A stretch of 64,000 nucleotides of DNA from Incurvaria masculella (GCA_946894095.1 OX335652.1:11059001-11123000), one strand, 5' to 3'; numbered from the stretch's first letter, positions 44,403-60,397 are shown. The notes: a model not told the origin generated them from the sequence alone. A program made the numbers and translations.

Positions 44403-47400
44403 AGTATATTTATTTATTTTTCTGGACATGAAACAAAAGGCTTATTTTAGCATGTCACAACATATATACAAATTATTATTATTATCATTTCATAACCAGG
44501 CAGATTACAAACGAAAAGAAATTCACTTGATTTTGATTTGTAAAATGCCAGCATATTGTATACACTGGTATCATCTCCACTAATTATTTTTTCTTGGTCT
44601 TGCATAGTTCGTCGAACTGAAGGGCAGCGTCTTCAAAAAGTTCGACAAGAGCAACCTGTTCCAAGTGTCGTGTAGCGATGTGCGCGAGCGACTGCACCTC
44701 GCCGTGCTCCTATTCATCGTGGTGCTGCAGACCATGAAGGAGTACAGCTGGAAGGAGGAGAGCTTCTGGCTGCTGGCGCCCGATTGCCTAATCGTCATTG
44801 TAATCGAGGTTGTCATCGACTGGATCAAGCATGCCTTCATCACCAGGTCTAAATAGCTTGCAATAAATTTTAGAATGTAATAAAGAAAGTTTACCCGCAT
44901 TAATGATATTATAAATGGAAACATACAACATGTTTGTCGATGGTTTGTTAAAAAAATCTCCTATATCAAGTCTTTTCTACAAATTTCACAGAGTTCTAAA
45001 CATTACTGTTATCGGTGCCGATGATTTCGCGTATTGATCCTACGCTAGGCATTTTGACTGCAATGATTGAGAGATCAATCCTTTTGCTGTCTTCAAAGGT
45101 CTTAGGCTTAAAGCTTGCAGGTTCGAATCCCGCTTCCGACGAATGTAAGGACCAAAAACGATTACAGATTATTACTTTAAAAATCTGATTACAATGCTTC
45201 AAATGTATATGTCGTTCAAACTCAAATTAATGAGATAATGGTAATGTTGTATCCATTGAATACTTAAAATTTTCATTACTGTCATTATTAAGATACTTTA
45301 GGATTGGTCCATCTTTGATAGGTGGTAAATACATACATTATTATTCAATTAGAATAAATCATAAAACACTTGTTCAAACTTTCGCATCTAACTTACGATT
45401 AGCCATTTTATTTTCTTCTTCAAATCCACTTTAACAAAGACTCATGAGATCGCTGTACCCATACGAATATTATCAAATTGATAGTGAATTTGCCTAACAG
45501 GTTCAACGAGGTGCCTTACGACGTATACCGTGAGTATACGGTGAGCCTGGCGTACGACGTCGCGCAAACACGTCAGAAGCACGCATTCAGCGACCACTCG
45601 GACCTGGTGGCACGCCGCATGGGCTTCATCCCGCTGCCACTCGGTGTCGTTATTACACGCGTACTCACACACGCTGTGAAAATGGATGGGTATGCTGCTG
45701 TACTAGTTTATATTTAAATTGCCAAATTAAATTTTTACAGATTCTGAAGGATAAATTTAGCAACCTATCAAATTTTGAATGATGTTTTTTCCATCGCTAG
45801 ACCATTCTAGGAAGTCAGGTTTACCATAGTAGAAAATAATTTTTTTGTGACATCCTAATTTTTTTGGGATACCGCTGCAATTGTCCAAAACAATGATTGC
45901 TAAAGTTTACGCCGACTTGCTCTGTATTTATAACTTACCGTTCAGTCAAAATCTGAGATTTTCTCATATGTAATTAATACATTTTCTTTTCAGATTCCCA
46001 ACAATATTTCTAATGTTGACAGCATACCTGTGCCTCATATCAGTGCGAGTGTTGGTTTCCATAGTGATACTAGGCAAGGCATGTGACCTTATCGCTCAGC
46101 ATCAGCTGGAGAAAGACACCTTACACACACCTAAAAAGTATGTTTTGGTATTCTTACATTTCCACCATGATATTGGATATTCAAATTCCATTGGAACAGT
46201 GGTTTTCAAATGATTTTTATGGAGAGAATAGCTAAGGGGCCTGTGTCCCCTGAAATTATAATAATATAACCGAAATGAGTCTGTGATATTGTAAGAAGCA
46301 GAGACGATTGATACTCTTCCAGTATTTTTTAAAATCACTAGTGAAATTGGCAAAACGGGCTTCCATTCCGGATCACAATTTTTTTATGTACTCTAATTCC
46401 TTACAGAAGTTGTCTCTGAAAAGTTTGTGTTTTTGTCATCCAGAGAAAATAAGGAGTGGTCGCCAAAAGACATAAGCAAATTGATTGAAGCTGATCCATT
46501 GCCAGTGAAGAAAAATATCAAGCTCAAGTTTGAAATACCAGAGAATGTGACGGTGAGATTTCCTTTGGACATATTGAACACCCTAAGAGCGGAGTTACAG
46601 TTTTTTTGTCTAGTTGTTTATCTGAGCCTCTCGTTCAGAACACACTCAGTAAATACATACTATGATCAAAAAGTTCCGGGAATTAATAAATAAAAAAAAA
46701 TTGTGTTGATTTTCGGATACATTTATTTTATCATCTTCAAAATAACAACCGTCTGAAGCGATGCACATACGCCAACGCTTAACCCATTCTTCCATACACT
46801 TTTGATAGACTGGTAAAGGAATGGCTTTCAATGCCTTCGTCGCATTTTCTTTTATTTCATCGATGCTCGAAAATCTCTTTCCACGAAGGGGTAATTTAAG
46901 TTTTGAGAACAGGAAAAAGTCACATGGTGCCATATCCGGAGAATACGGTGCCTGTTGGATTGTATTTACAGTATGTTTGGTCAAATAATCGGTCACGATG
47001 CGCGCTTTGTGAGACGGAGCATTGTCATGGTGCAAGATCCATGAGTTGTTTTACCACAATTCCGGTCGTTTTCTACGCACAGCATCTCTCAAATGCTTAA
47101 TTACGGCCAGGTAGTACTCCTTATTGACTGTTTGACGATTTTCGTGTACGATTTCTTGAACTTTTTCGATGTTATCATCGGTAGTTGATGTTGAAGGGCG
47201 TCTACGAAGAGGTGCATCGTCAACTTCTTTGAGACCATTTTTGAACGACGAATAAAAATAATATTCCAATCGGTAAAGCGTTTTAAATTTAAACTACAAA
47301 TTCCCGGAACTTATTGATCATAGTGTAGGTGAAATTGATCTTCTGGTTTATCACAAGTAGAACAATTTGGAGAGCCCAGTTTCTTCATCATATGTCCCAT

Positions 47401-49031
47401 TCTATTTAGCGGAGTGTGTCCTGATCTAAGTCTTAAGCCAATTATAATGATTTCTCTAGGCAGTTGGACCATGCTAATCCAAGGGATGCAGAGTGGTTCA
47501 GACAGTGGAGTTACATGTACCTAGTTTTGCATAAAGTTCGGACAGGTATACAACTTTGTGTTATATTTACCACAGAGTTGTTTGATTTTATTTATTAAAA
47601 CTCCTGCTAGTCAAACTTCACTAAGTTATGTTACAAACTGTCCGCGCATTTATTGAGCTCAGTAAAGAACCCGCAAAGCCACTTCACTGGTTACAAGTAT
47701 TTTCTGGTGTCCACTTTGCTATTGTGAACTTAACAACTATGTCAGGTTTACACTCCTCGTCAAGTTTGATAAGGATGAAGAGTATCAAGGCAATAATGTT
47801 AAATTATGAAGAAAACACTGATGGCGTATTACTTACTACACTTTTACGTATATATTTGAGTTTCACATCTCTCGCCAGGTGGAGCCACTTGCTGAGGCAC
47901 CGGGGGGCGTTGCGGCCATCTTCTCCAACAGCGCGATCGATCTCAATGGCGTCTGCTATCTCAGTGCCGACGAGATGTCTCAGGACGTGAAGCAGGAGCC
48001 GGGAGACTTAACCGATCCCGAACTGGTGATTTCCATTTTACTTTTGAAACCCAATTCTGTGTGAATTTGTCTGCGTTCATGATGACTTTCATACTGTTAC
48101 GAGGGCTGAAGAGCGTGATACATAATTGTGCCCATGCAAAGTTGTGTGTTGACCATACTAAACGTAAGTATTGAGGCACAAAATAATTATACATATTAAG
48201 TATAGCCAGATCTGTTGTGGCCATTTAATGAAAAAAATTTAGGTCCATTTATTTTGATGACCAAACATTTTATTCTTAGATTTAGAATGTTCAGACTATT
48301 ACATGGCATTATGTATATTTATAGCCAAAAATGATATGGCACAAGATATCTGTCTATATTTAATTAATAAGTGCCTTAAATACCATTATATTTTGTGTGG
48401 TGAGCATCAGAAACTTTTTATGGGCTGGACAAGTTCGGAACCAAGTTAATGGTTTTCTACAATCCGTGGACCAAGAAATGAAATCCTCACCTTTCATTTT
48501 TTTTTATGTAAAGCGCGGCTTTTTTTATGAGGTCCTGGCGTGCGCCATAACCTCATAAAAAAGGCGCCCGATGACGCCCATGGGCCTTCGGACTTTCACA
48601 GGGCGAAAACCATGCTGGCCGGCCAGATGCTTTTTCACACCATGTTTAAAGGACCACTTTGAGGAAAACCACCTCGGCAGGGAGTCGATTCCATAGTTTA
48701 CCAACCCTATAGATAAAAGATCTAGAGGTTTGGTGGGTTCTTATTTTGGGAGTGTTGACAGTGTGCATTCCCTGCCTTTTCCGCGTTGTGCAGTGGTAGA
48801 AAGGGGTCATTTACAATTACATAACTACTTATATTGCAGGCGGACGTAAGCAGAAGTGAGCCTGACATCAAATCGGCAATGGAGAGCGTCTCCCCTGAGC
48901 CTCGCAGCGAGGAAGGAGCGTTACCACCGGAGCTCTCCGACAGCAGGATCAAGCGCCGCTCCGAGTCGGAACCCAATCTAGTCAACGCCGTCGACGGCGA
49001 ACATTACACGGAGGATGAACACTACGCTTGA
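41421..49031 (+). CDS. TAPT1: TAPT1-family multipass membrane protein (10 coding exons)
   Basis: Coding exons 41421-41547, 41685-41943, 43259-43572, 44231-44328, 44608-44846, 45501-45689, 45994-46137, 46444-46552, 47879-48025 and 48840-49031 have consistent phases and give 605 aa; human TAPT1 is 567. The family (formerly DUF747; yeast Emp65) comprises multipass ER/ciliary-base membrane proteins. Conserved stretches are REKIYSFMKIPQELEKFM, KPAETCDVLKG, IKL...LYIFYNMLEVGDRLFSAFG-type, DALFWTATEPRDRRREH, MMSNNFVELKGSVFKKFDK, IDWIKHAFITRFNE and VARRMGFIPLPLGV. Several hydrophobic segments are evident. The N-terminal MGRDAAMSAEETDSTPRKK and the acidic/Ser-rich C-terminal tail are less conserved. 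The acceptor at 46444 was preferred to one at 46407 because the latter gives an immediate stop. Transposons occupy introns 2, 5, 8 and 9, and a LINE sits 34 bp upstream of the ATG. Confidence 0.93.
42710..43100 (-). repeat. Full-length SINE in TAPT1 intron 2
   Basis: Minus orientation, starting with a T-run then GCAACCTGACATGGACGGC, ATACACCACATTCCCG, GCACCATGCCAGGACC, GCCGCTTCAACCATAG, CACCTAGTAGGGGAAGGGG and GAACAGCTCACATTTG. The tRNA-like head is reversed (GGATTCGAACACA as box B complement). Confidence 0.75.
43640..43960 (-). other. Unrecognised 123-aa open frame in TAPT1 intron 3
   Basis: A minus-strand frame at 43582-43953 includes NFKCVICARLINFLGMCILK with two Cys pairs. It starts inside an intron, has no splice support and no recognised homology. 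It is more likely a transposon relic than a gene. Confidence 0.2.
44342..44400. repeat. (TA)n microsatellite
   Basis: About 58 bp of nearly pure alternating AT in TAPT1 intron 4, 14 bp after the donor of exon 4. Confidence 0.9.
45060..45225 (+). repeat. tRNA-derived SINE, second family (copy 2)
   Basis: Box B GGTTCGAATCC at about 45119 is followed by CGCTTCCGACGAATGTAAGG, GACCAAAAACGATTAC, AAAAATCTGATTACAATGC and TTCAAACTCAAATTAA, matching 12015-12130 block by block. The head upstream of box B is degraded. Lies in TAPT1 intron 5. Confidence 0.7.
46646..47269 (-). pseudogene. mariner transposase remnant
   Basis: Minus-strand 47269-47051 reads GRxPST-like RRRPSTSTTDDNIEKV and jumps after ENRQTV to NKEYYLAVIKHLRDAVRRK. 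The segment that normally carries the rest of the DNA-binding domain and the first catalytic Asp is deleted. A TAA stop follows RPELW. The frame then continues with HHDNAPSHKA and YSPDMAPCDFFLF, which hold the second Asp and the third Asp of the DD34D triad. It is inactive because of the deletion and the stop. The frame reads past the left inverted repeat into the flank. Confidence 0.85.
46660..47323 (-). mobile_element. Internally deleted mariner element in TAPT1 intron 8
   Basis: Ends CTATGATCAAAAAGTTCCGG and CCGGAACTTATTGATCATAG are inverted repeats of about 27 bp. A TA lies just left of the element, while the right flank reads TG, a probable mutated target site. The length of 664 bp is about half of a full mariner. 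Transposase pieces run on the minus strand. Confidence 0.85.
47335..47520 (-). mobile_element. Non-LTR retrotransposon 3' fragment
   Basis: The reverse complement of about 47335-47465 matches 1160-1270: AATTGGCTTAAGACTTAGATC, GGACACACTCCGCTAAAT and GGCTCTCCAAATTGTTCTAC. It is the same RNase H/Cys-tail region as the Cul5 intron 2 relic and abuts the mariner. Confidence 0.7.
48510..48810 (+). repeat. Dispersed repeat family B, copy 3
   Basis: GACGCCCATGGGCCTTCGG, GCTGGCCGGCCAGATGC, CGGCAGGGAGTCGATTCC, GATCTAGAGG and CCTTTTCCGCGTTGTGC match the copies at 22.5 and 27 kb. Lies in TAPT1 intron 9, ending close to the last exon. Confidence 0.6.
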
Positions 49032-49136
49032 GCTAAAACAGGCTGCTTTGAAAAACAAATGAATGGTTTTTTATTTATTGCGGAACAACATTTTTATTGG
49101 ACTGAAAATTAAATTATCGTGATGCCTTATTCCGGG

Positions 49137-49680
49137 AGGTCACGACATTTTTTGGTCACGATATGGTAAATGACTGAATCTTGGTTCACAGGTTAGAGAC
49201 CAACCCTCTGATGTTTAATATGTCAGTCGGCCTGCCCCAAGTGGTTGCATTATCTAGATTGGCTATACAAAATAGATGTTGGTATACACCTACTAATGAA
49301 TATACTGATTATCTGGACGTATTGAAATCTTTTAATAATGCAACAATAACCAGTCGGTTTTTAATTAAATACTTAAATATAGCTAAAGTTAAATCTGTAA
49401 ACTAAATCGCCTATAACTACGAAATGCAACCAAACATTTGTTAAGTTTTGATATTACGGAACAAGTATGTACTGATACTTTCATACTTCAACCATTTACC
49501 TAATCACAATGTTTTTTTGTCACGATAACTATTGTTTAAGGCGCCTTATCTATGTAACGCAACCACTTGGCGCAGGCAGACCGACACATTTAGCATCAGA
49601 GGGTTGATCTCTATCATGTGAACCCATTTTCAGCCATTTACGTTATCATTACCATTTTTGTCGTGACCTCGACGGACACG
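49137..49680. repeat. MITE/foldback element with arms of about 120 bp, just past the TAPT1 stop
   Basis: GGTCACGACATTTTTTGG...ACCAACCCTCTGATGTTTAA at 49137-49260 is mirrored by AGCATCAGAGGGTTGATCTC...CGTGACCTC at 49558-49680. The spacer of about 300 bp has no recognised domain. It begins 106 bp after the TAPT1 stop codon, so it may lie in the 3'UTR. Confidence 0.7.
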
Positions 49681-49767
49681 AAAAAAAAAATGCAGCTTGT
49701 TGACCAACCCTTTAATTCAATGGTACCTTTATGGGGGGCGGGCTGAAATACCGCGTTGGTGTTTCTT

Positions 49768-49930
49768 TTATGCAACGACATGGATGGCTAGTACCAAACT
49801 GACATTTAGATATTAGCCTAACTCACCACATGGGGACTAGGTGCCTTGCCAGGACCTTCCTTATATTGCTCGACGACATTGAACTGGATGGGAAACAAGG
49901 ACAATTTTAATTGCCGCTTCGAGCGTCTAT
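49768..49930 (-). repeat. SINE tail and body fragment
   Basis: GCAACGACATGGATGGCTAG, CTCACCACATGGGGACTAGG, GCCAGGACCTTCC and ATTGCCGCTTCGAGCG are the reversed tail motifs of the common SINE. It stops abruptly at 49930, where an unrelated GC-richer stretch (to about 50110) begins. Confidence 0.7.
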
Positions 49931-50269
49931 TGCGTGCTGACTTAGCGCATCTTTTATCCATTGCATCTAAATTGCTCTTGGTACAGGCCACGGTGCGAGA
50001 CGAGTCCTTCCCATTCAGCCAACGGCTGCGCAGATAATACTCGGAATTTGTTACTGCGCTTCGTTACTGGAAGGGGAAGCAATCGTCTCGCGCCGGGCCT
50101 ATATCATTGGCATATGGTAGTTAGAAGTATTATTTAAATCTGAATTGAATTAGATGTAACAATCCTCTTTATTTTCCTATTTACCGCCGGCTATATTTAG
50201 ATCATCTGTATTTATGTCTTCGAACCCATCCTGAATCGGAATAAAACAATAACCTGGAGGCCCATTCAG

Positions 50270-50679
50270 GAAAGAGTGAGTTCGAGTCGGAGAGTGAGTG
50301 AACCTAAAAATAGCTGGGAAATATATTATTATTTAAATAACGGAACCGTTATTTATACTTCCAACGTATTTACGGGACGAACCAGATTTTTACCTAGCTG
50401 TTATGTTGTTCAAGAAGTGTGGAAACATTAACTATTTAAAAAAGTGAGTTGATATTTAGTGAGTTCGAGTTCGGGAGTGAGTTAACCTAAAAATAGCTGG
50501 GAAATATATTATTATTTAAATAACGGAACCGTTATTTATACTTCCAACGTATTTACGGGACAGACTAGATTTTTACCAACTGTAATGATATTCAAGAAAT
50601 GTGGAAACGTGAACTATTTAAAAAAGTGAGTTGATATTTAGTGCCGAACTCGAACTCACTCTTGCTCTGAATGGACCCC
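50270..50679. repeat. MITE containing a 183-bp tandem duplication
   Basis: The ends GCCCATTCAGGAAAGAGTGAG and CTCACTCTTGCTCTGAATGG are inverted repeats. Between them a unit starting AACCTAAAAATAGCTGGG occurs at 50301 and again at 50484, 183 bp apart, with few differences. It contains the palindrome AATAACGGAACCGTTATT. Confidence 0.75.
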
Positions 50680-51589
50680 CTGATATTGAAATTTCAAAAA
50701 GATGAAAGATAAATTGATTGTTTAGTTGTATTTCAATCATAATTCATTCATCTGAGGCTCCCATTATTTGTTCAAACTTTTTTATGATGCATATTTGCCT
50801 CATTTGCAAGCATCCGGGTCTTACAGTTTTGTCTTGAAATTATGGCTAGTCCATCAATCTACATTTTTTTTAATATTGAAATTCGTTGCACTTATTTTTA
50901 AATAAAATTAGATCATGTTTTACTTACGCCCTTATGGCGCTGAATGTAGTCTGGTGCTATATATTTTTTTTATTTGTTTTTTGGGCTCTGTCCAGTGTGG
51001 ACAATTTGCCAGTTTCAAGTTTCACTTCTTGATTCTTGAATTCTTGAATGTAAGTAATTACCTAAATATTTTGATATATATTTTGGTGAAATAAAGTTTT
51101 ACTATTTTTAAAGCTATGAAGACAGGTGCCAATTTGTAATTGAACCACGATATTAAAACTTCGACAGAAACACATTTTATCAAAGCGCCATCTGTCGGAG
51201 AGTTAAAAAAAATATATTTTAGATGTGTTCAAGCATAAAATGCACGAAACCGCTAGATGGCGTTATGAAAGTGTGATGTGCGACTGATCAGAACACAGAT
51301 GGCGCTAGACAACCTATTTTAAACGAGAGACCAAAGAGGCTCAGCGAGGTCTTTTGCAGCGAGGCACCATTCAAATCGAATCAAATCAAAATATATTTAT
51401 TCTTTACCAAAAAATCAATCAATCACCATTCCAGCAGATTTAAAGATTTGTGCTCAGATATCGAGCTTTGCTTAAATTACGTATGAAAACTCCCAAGTTA
51501 TATCGTGTGCAAGGACAACCACAGGCGTTCTGTGTGGGTTCCGGCACATAAAAATGATACAATTGGGCCCACTGTATTTCTTTCCGTGC

Positions 51590-51725
51590 ATCTCGTAAGA
51601 GACGAAGACTATGGGATTCGTCCTTCGAGGTTAGGATTCCACGTAAGACGGTTGGTGGTAGGCTCAATCCCGCCCGGATTGATACCAAAGAGTTGAATCA
51701 AAACTTGGTCGAAGGGGCAATGCCG
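51590..51725 (+). repeat. SINE body fragment
   Basis: TTCGTCCTTCGAGGTTAGG, GGATTCCACGTAAGACGG, TGGTAGGCTCAATCCCGCCC and GGTCGAAGGGGCAATG. Forward orientation; the tail is missing. About 250 bp upstream are two copies of a GCGCCATCTGT-like motif (51186, 51296). Confidence 0.55.
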
Positions 51726-54700
51726 CCGTGCTACTAATATAATAAATGTGAAAATTTTTACGTCTTGATAATTAGTATGTACGGATGTTTGTTACAAAAA
51801 CAACAAAACGGCTGAACGAATCTGAATGAAAGTTGGCACATAAGGTTAAGTTCCCATAGAATTATCAAAAAGTTCGTCCAAAATGAGATTGAACCGAGCG
51901 CTTCAGCTAGTAAGGAAATCATTTAGTTCTAATTCCTGTCCGATTCCATAAAAATAATGATTAGAAATGATTTGGGACTTTCGACCTACTCTTGCAAAAG
52001 ATTAAAAAAATCATTTTGATTAAGCAAGCTTCATTTTTAGGTTTTAAAAATGTTGAACTAATGAAGATCAACTGTGCTGGCATTTGTGTTATGGTAATAG
52101 AATAGTTATTATTACATTATCATAATCATCTAGGCATTGTTTCAGACGTCTAGGTAGACCCTTAGATCTTCATCTATGATTAATGGTACTGCTTTTTTAA
52201 GGCATATTTTTTCCATGTTAAATATTTTTCAAATAAAATGCTTGACAACAGATGACCGAAGTTTTCCATATTTGCCTTCAACCGGAAATATGAACCTTCC
52301 TCTGTAATCTCAAACTCTATATAACAATCTGTAAACTCCAAATGGGTCACAAAATGAAGCTAGTTCAGTTCAGGTTAGAAATTAAAAAAAGGTTCTGCAG
52401 ATTTTTTTGACAACAGTCAATGCAGGCTAGCCTATTGAACGAGAACAAGTTCTGTACCATTTAGAATTTGATTTCGAAAAGTTACCCTTTCAGGTGACTA
52501 GGGTTTTTATCCTGTTCTTTTAAATGTTATATAAACAGTATAGCTATACTCAAGATTTAATGTAAAAAAAAATGCCTTTGTGTTTTTAAGGATTATGGGT
52601 TACCTATCAAGGGTCGAGTGTTTATGTCAAAAAGGACCCATTTAATCCGTCGACAGAAATTTTTTCGTTTGGAGGAGTTGGAAAGTATGCAGGGTGAAAT
52701 TGAATAAGACATTTTTGATTTTCCAACAATTTGTATTTCATCACCTTAGATTTTTATGATATTAAATAAAAATGTTTTCTTTCTCTTATATACACATTAA
52801 AATATTTTTAGTCGGTGTATTTACAAAAAAGTTACTTATAATTTAAAATATTAATTCATTAGTGAATTTTAACAGTTTTTACTCAATGAAACATTAACAA
52901 TACCACTAACGTTAGGTATTTTCGATTTACTAACCTAAGGAATAAATTAATTTATTTTGGTAAACCGAATACAATAATAGTATTTACACAAAGCTAGTTG
53001 CTCAAATTAATAGATTTGCAAGCGGAGAATAAACCAGAAAAGAGGAAAGCATTATTCCTGTCGTCCGATATTTAACAAGATGTCAGATAGGTTACATATA
53101 TTACAACAACAGATTTACTTCGTTACGAAGTTACAACTCATTACAACCAGTTTTGTTATCCTAACTATGCACGTATCAACAGTGGGGAGTACCAACATAC
53201 ATACAAAGATATCTACACAGTCTCACGATTTCAATCAATGTTCGATTCTCTCCAAAACACGATATTACATTTCAACAATATCCAAACGTTGGGATGCATT
53301 TGTAAAAAAGGTTTTTGACATACGAGCCAAAAATTTGCACATTGAATTGCAACTCGACTACGTTGGCAATTAAATTAATATCTTTCTAATGCCATGCCAT
53401 GTTAAAGGGTTTCGTAAATTATTCTAAATGAAGTGAATATTTTAGGTGATTTTTGTGTCTTCCAAACCAGTACACAACCGAGAATATAAGTTAGTTATAT
53501 CTCATTTAATTCTTTTAGTCTAGACAAATAGCCAATCCCTTTACATCCATTAGCTAACCATGTCTGTGATGTGATGTCATCCAATGCAACAACAACATAT
53601 TTTTGCAAAAAAGCTACGAATAGAAGCCATGTTTCGTTCGTACATTTAGGAAAATTTTACATGTTTTATAAGAATGACTGGATTTACAAGTTGTAACACG
53701 ATTTACAATCTCTCAATCAGATTTCAATGAATTATTCTATCTATCTACTGCTAGCCCCCTACATATTTAGACCGATAAGCGTACACTGACGGTGTTACTT
53801 AAAGCTACTGGCCATACATTGAGGAACCCAAAATAACTATCATAAGCGCACAATCAATCTTGAACAATTATAGCACCCGAGAACATGCAAATTGACACAA
53901 CGCACAGCTCCTCCAGATATTTACACTTGCTGCAAGTATGATGCTACGTATATGATAGTGAAATGGGCGCCTCGAATGAAAAAATATACTGAAAAATAGT
54001 CAATACCCATATAACGGCGTGCCAAACACGTCGGATGTTCTAAGGCATTCTTGTAGTGGCGTTATTAAAAAAAAGGAAAAAGAACAATATTATTATTTTG
54101 TAGAAATAAGAATCATATTTTTGGGCGCATATTGCTCGTAAATCAAGATTAACACCCTGTTGTAATATCACGGAAGATTTTTTAGTCATCAACTCACAAT
54201 CAGCAACCGATAAGAAATGACAGCGTTACACGTGCAAAATTAATAATATAGTTAAGTAGGAAAAAGTAAATAAGTTATTTGTTTACATAGGTATTGGTTT
54301 CCTTTAGAAGGCACCTCCGTACTATTATACATATTATTAGTGAATTTAGACTTACGAGTATTCACTCAATTTAACAGACTGAACACGATTTCACCAACCC
54401 TGTACTCATTTTTAAACGATATTTCTCCAAAGGCGCTCGGAAAGGGTGCAGTTTCGGATATAATGTAATAACCATCCTGCGCATGCGCTTTAGTTGGATG
54501 TCACCTTTTCTCTACCTACGTCCATCTTCTTACTTGCAATTTTTGGGAATACACACCGAAACGTTTCAATAAATAATTACGTACGTTATAACGATGCTTT
54601 TTTACAACTTAACAATTAATTCAATTACAACAATCATGTTTTACAACTACACAGTAGACATTGTGAAATTTGGTAGGTACCCTTTTCACCCACCTCAATT

Positions 54701-55884
54701 ACCATTCTCCATTGTATTGTACTTGTTTTCGGCTGCATGCATATTTTGTACTTCAAAGTCGGTATGTAAACATCTCTCGTAACTCGTCAATGTAGATAGA
54801 TATTGCGGTTAAAAAAAAGATGAAACGATTCTAGCGAATTGGAAAGGAAAAATATTAAGAAACTATACCAATAAGATTGTGTGAGTATTACAAATTTGCA
54901 CGAAACATCACTAGTTTCAACATAATTAATTAACATGTAATTAATAAGAGATCATATTTTAACGCCTTAAATATCGCTTACCAATTTACTAAATTAAAAC
55001 TATAACGACAAAAGTGATTTCAGTAACCAAGCACCGAATCCTGTAAATATATTGCATTACAATTAATTATGTGTTGCTGAGGTTATGCATTAATGTCTTA
55101 CGTATGGCACTGAGATTGCGCGAGCTCAAAACATGAATATTCTCATTTGTGCGTCGCTAGAATACACCCCACCGAGTTAAGAAAATAAAACGTTTTGAGC
55201 AAAATCGTCCATAACATATTGGATTGAGCACAAGGAATTACCAAGATTACTTACAGAGAGAAGTTAAAACAAATTCGGCAGAGTGTGGGCGTGTAGGCTA
55301 CAGTTTCGGATGAAAGTATCGACTAGAAAAACAAAATGGAGCTTCCCGCAAGTAAATCTCGTCAGTTACACCGTCATCTAATACTTATGCCTTTCTGTAC
55401 GCACGTACAAAGGCTCTGTGGACAGGACGAACTGAGATCTGCCGGATGACTCCTCGATTTTTACTTAAATATTAATGGCACAATGTTTCACGTTTCCCCT
55501 AAAATACTTCATCAACAAAATATACAAGCTGTATCTATTGAGTTCGTACTGAATCATCCAATGGTCTTCCGACTACGTGATGTCTATCTAAAGAAAAGAA
55601 AGTTTGTACTTGTAAAACTTTAAAAAGGTGATTTGATGTTTCCAAAAATCCTCAGCGCGGCAAAGTCACACAATTAATCTAGGTAACTATCTAATCGTAG
55701 TATTTTTAATTTTTCTAAAGTTTTCAGAACAAATCGTTGTCTTTAAAATGTAACTGCCATTTCGTTCAACGTAAACATTTTATATTTAAATTTATTATTC
55801 ACGTATCGATCAGGCCTTTGCGAATTGGGATATGTTTCGACTTTGTTTTGTGTCGCAAATGGCGATCGACCTTAACTGTTTCAG
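51726..55884. other. Gene-poor AT-rich intergenic region
   Basis: No supported gene. A 97-codon frame at 53080-53373 (MSDRLHILQQQIYF...) has an ATG but no recognised domain, and its composition is that of the surrounding AT-rich DNA. Part of the region may be the 3'UTR of the convergent Egr gene. I see no repeat or RNA signal that I can defend. Confidence 0.4.
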
Positions 55885-56045
55885 TACCTGTATCACTGTC
55901 CGCGGTCCCGGATCCGTGGGGCGACTCGTCCGTCGACAAATCTCATTTGTGGCAGCACGGATCGCAGCCGCCCCGCTCGGCACCGAGCGACCGCGCTCCT
56001 TGTTCCCGCGCGAGCGAGGCCTCGCCTCCTCCGCATCCAATAAAT
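55885..56045. other. Isolated GC-rich patch with splice-like borders, possible exon
   Basis: About 160 bp of GC-rich sequence in AT-rich surroundings, open in several frames on both strands. On the plus strand it is preceded by a pyrimidine-CAG acceptor-like site (CTGTTTCAG, about 55875-55883). On the minus strand it ends at a CAG|GTACTG donor-like site near 55887. No homology is recognised. It could be a 3' exon of Egr or an unrelated exon. Confidence 0.3.
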
Positions 56046-56319
56046 AGACGCATTTTAACTCTTCCTACCTACCGTAAAGTTACAAATAGGTACGTATAAA
56101 AAGATATATAAATTTCAGTGGATTTACAAGTGTAGAGTTAATAAAGCTTCATTAAAGACCTTTTATTATTTTATCTAAGCGATGAAATCATCAGATAACT
56201 TCAACACGACTTAACTTAGGCGTCTGTACAGAAGGGGTTCCGAGACGAAGGTTCGCGGAGCGGCGCTGCGGCTCCTGGAATGTGTGCGAGGGCGCGCGGC
56301 GGCGGCGGCGGCGGCGGCG

Positions 56320-60397
<4,078 letters not shown>

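Noticed and set aside
46407..46443. Upstream acceptor for TAPT1 exon 8
   Set aside because: Using 46407 gives an in-frame TGA after four codons; 46444 keeps the frame and the conserved continuation.
53080..53373. 97-aa open frame in the 51-56 kb gap
   Set aside because: No domain, no splice or promoter context, and AT-rich composition like its surroundings.
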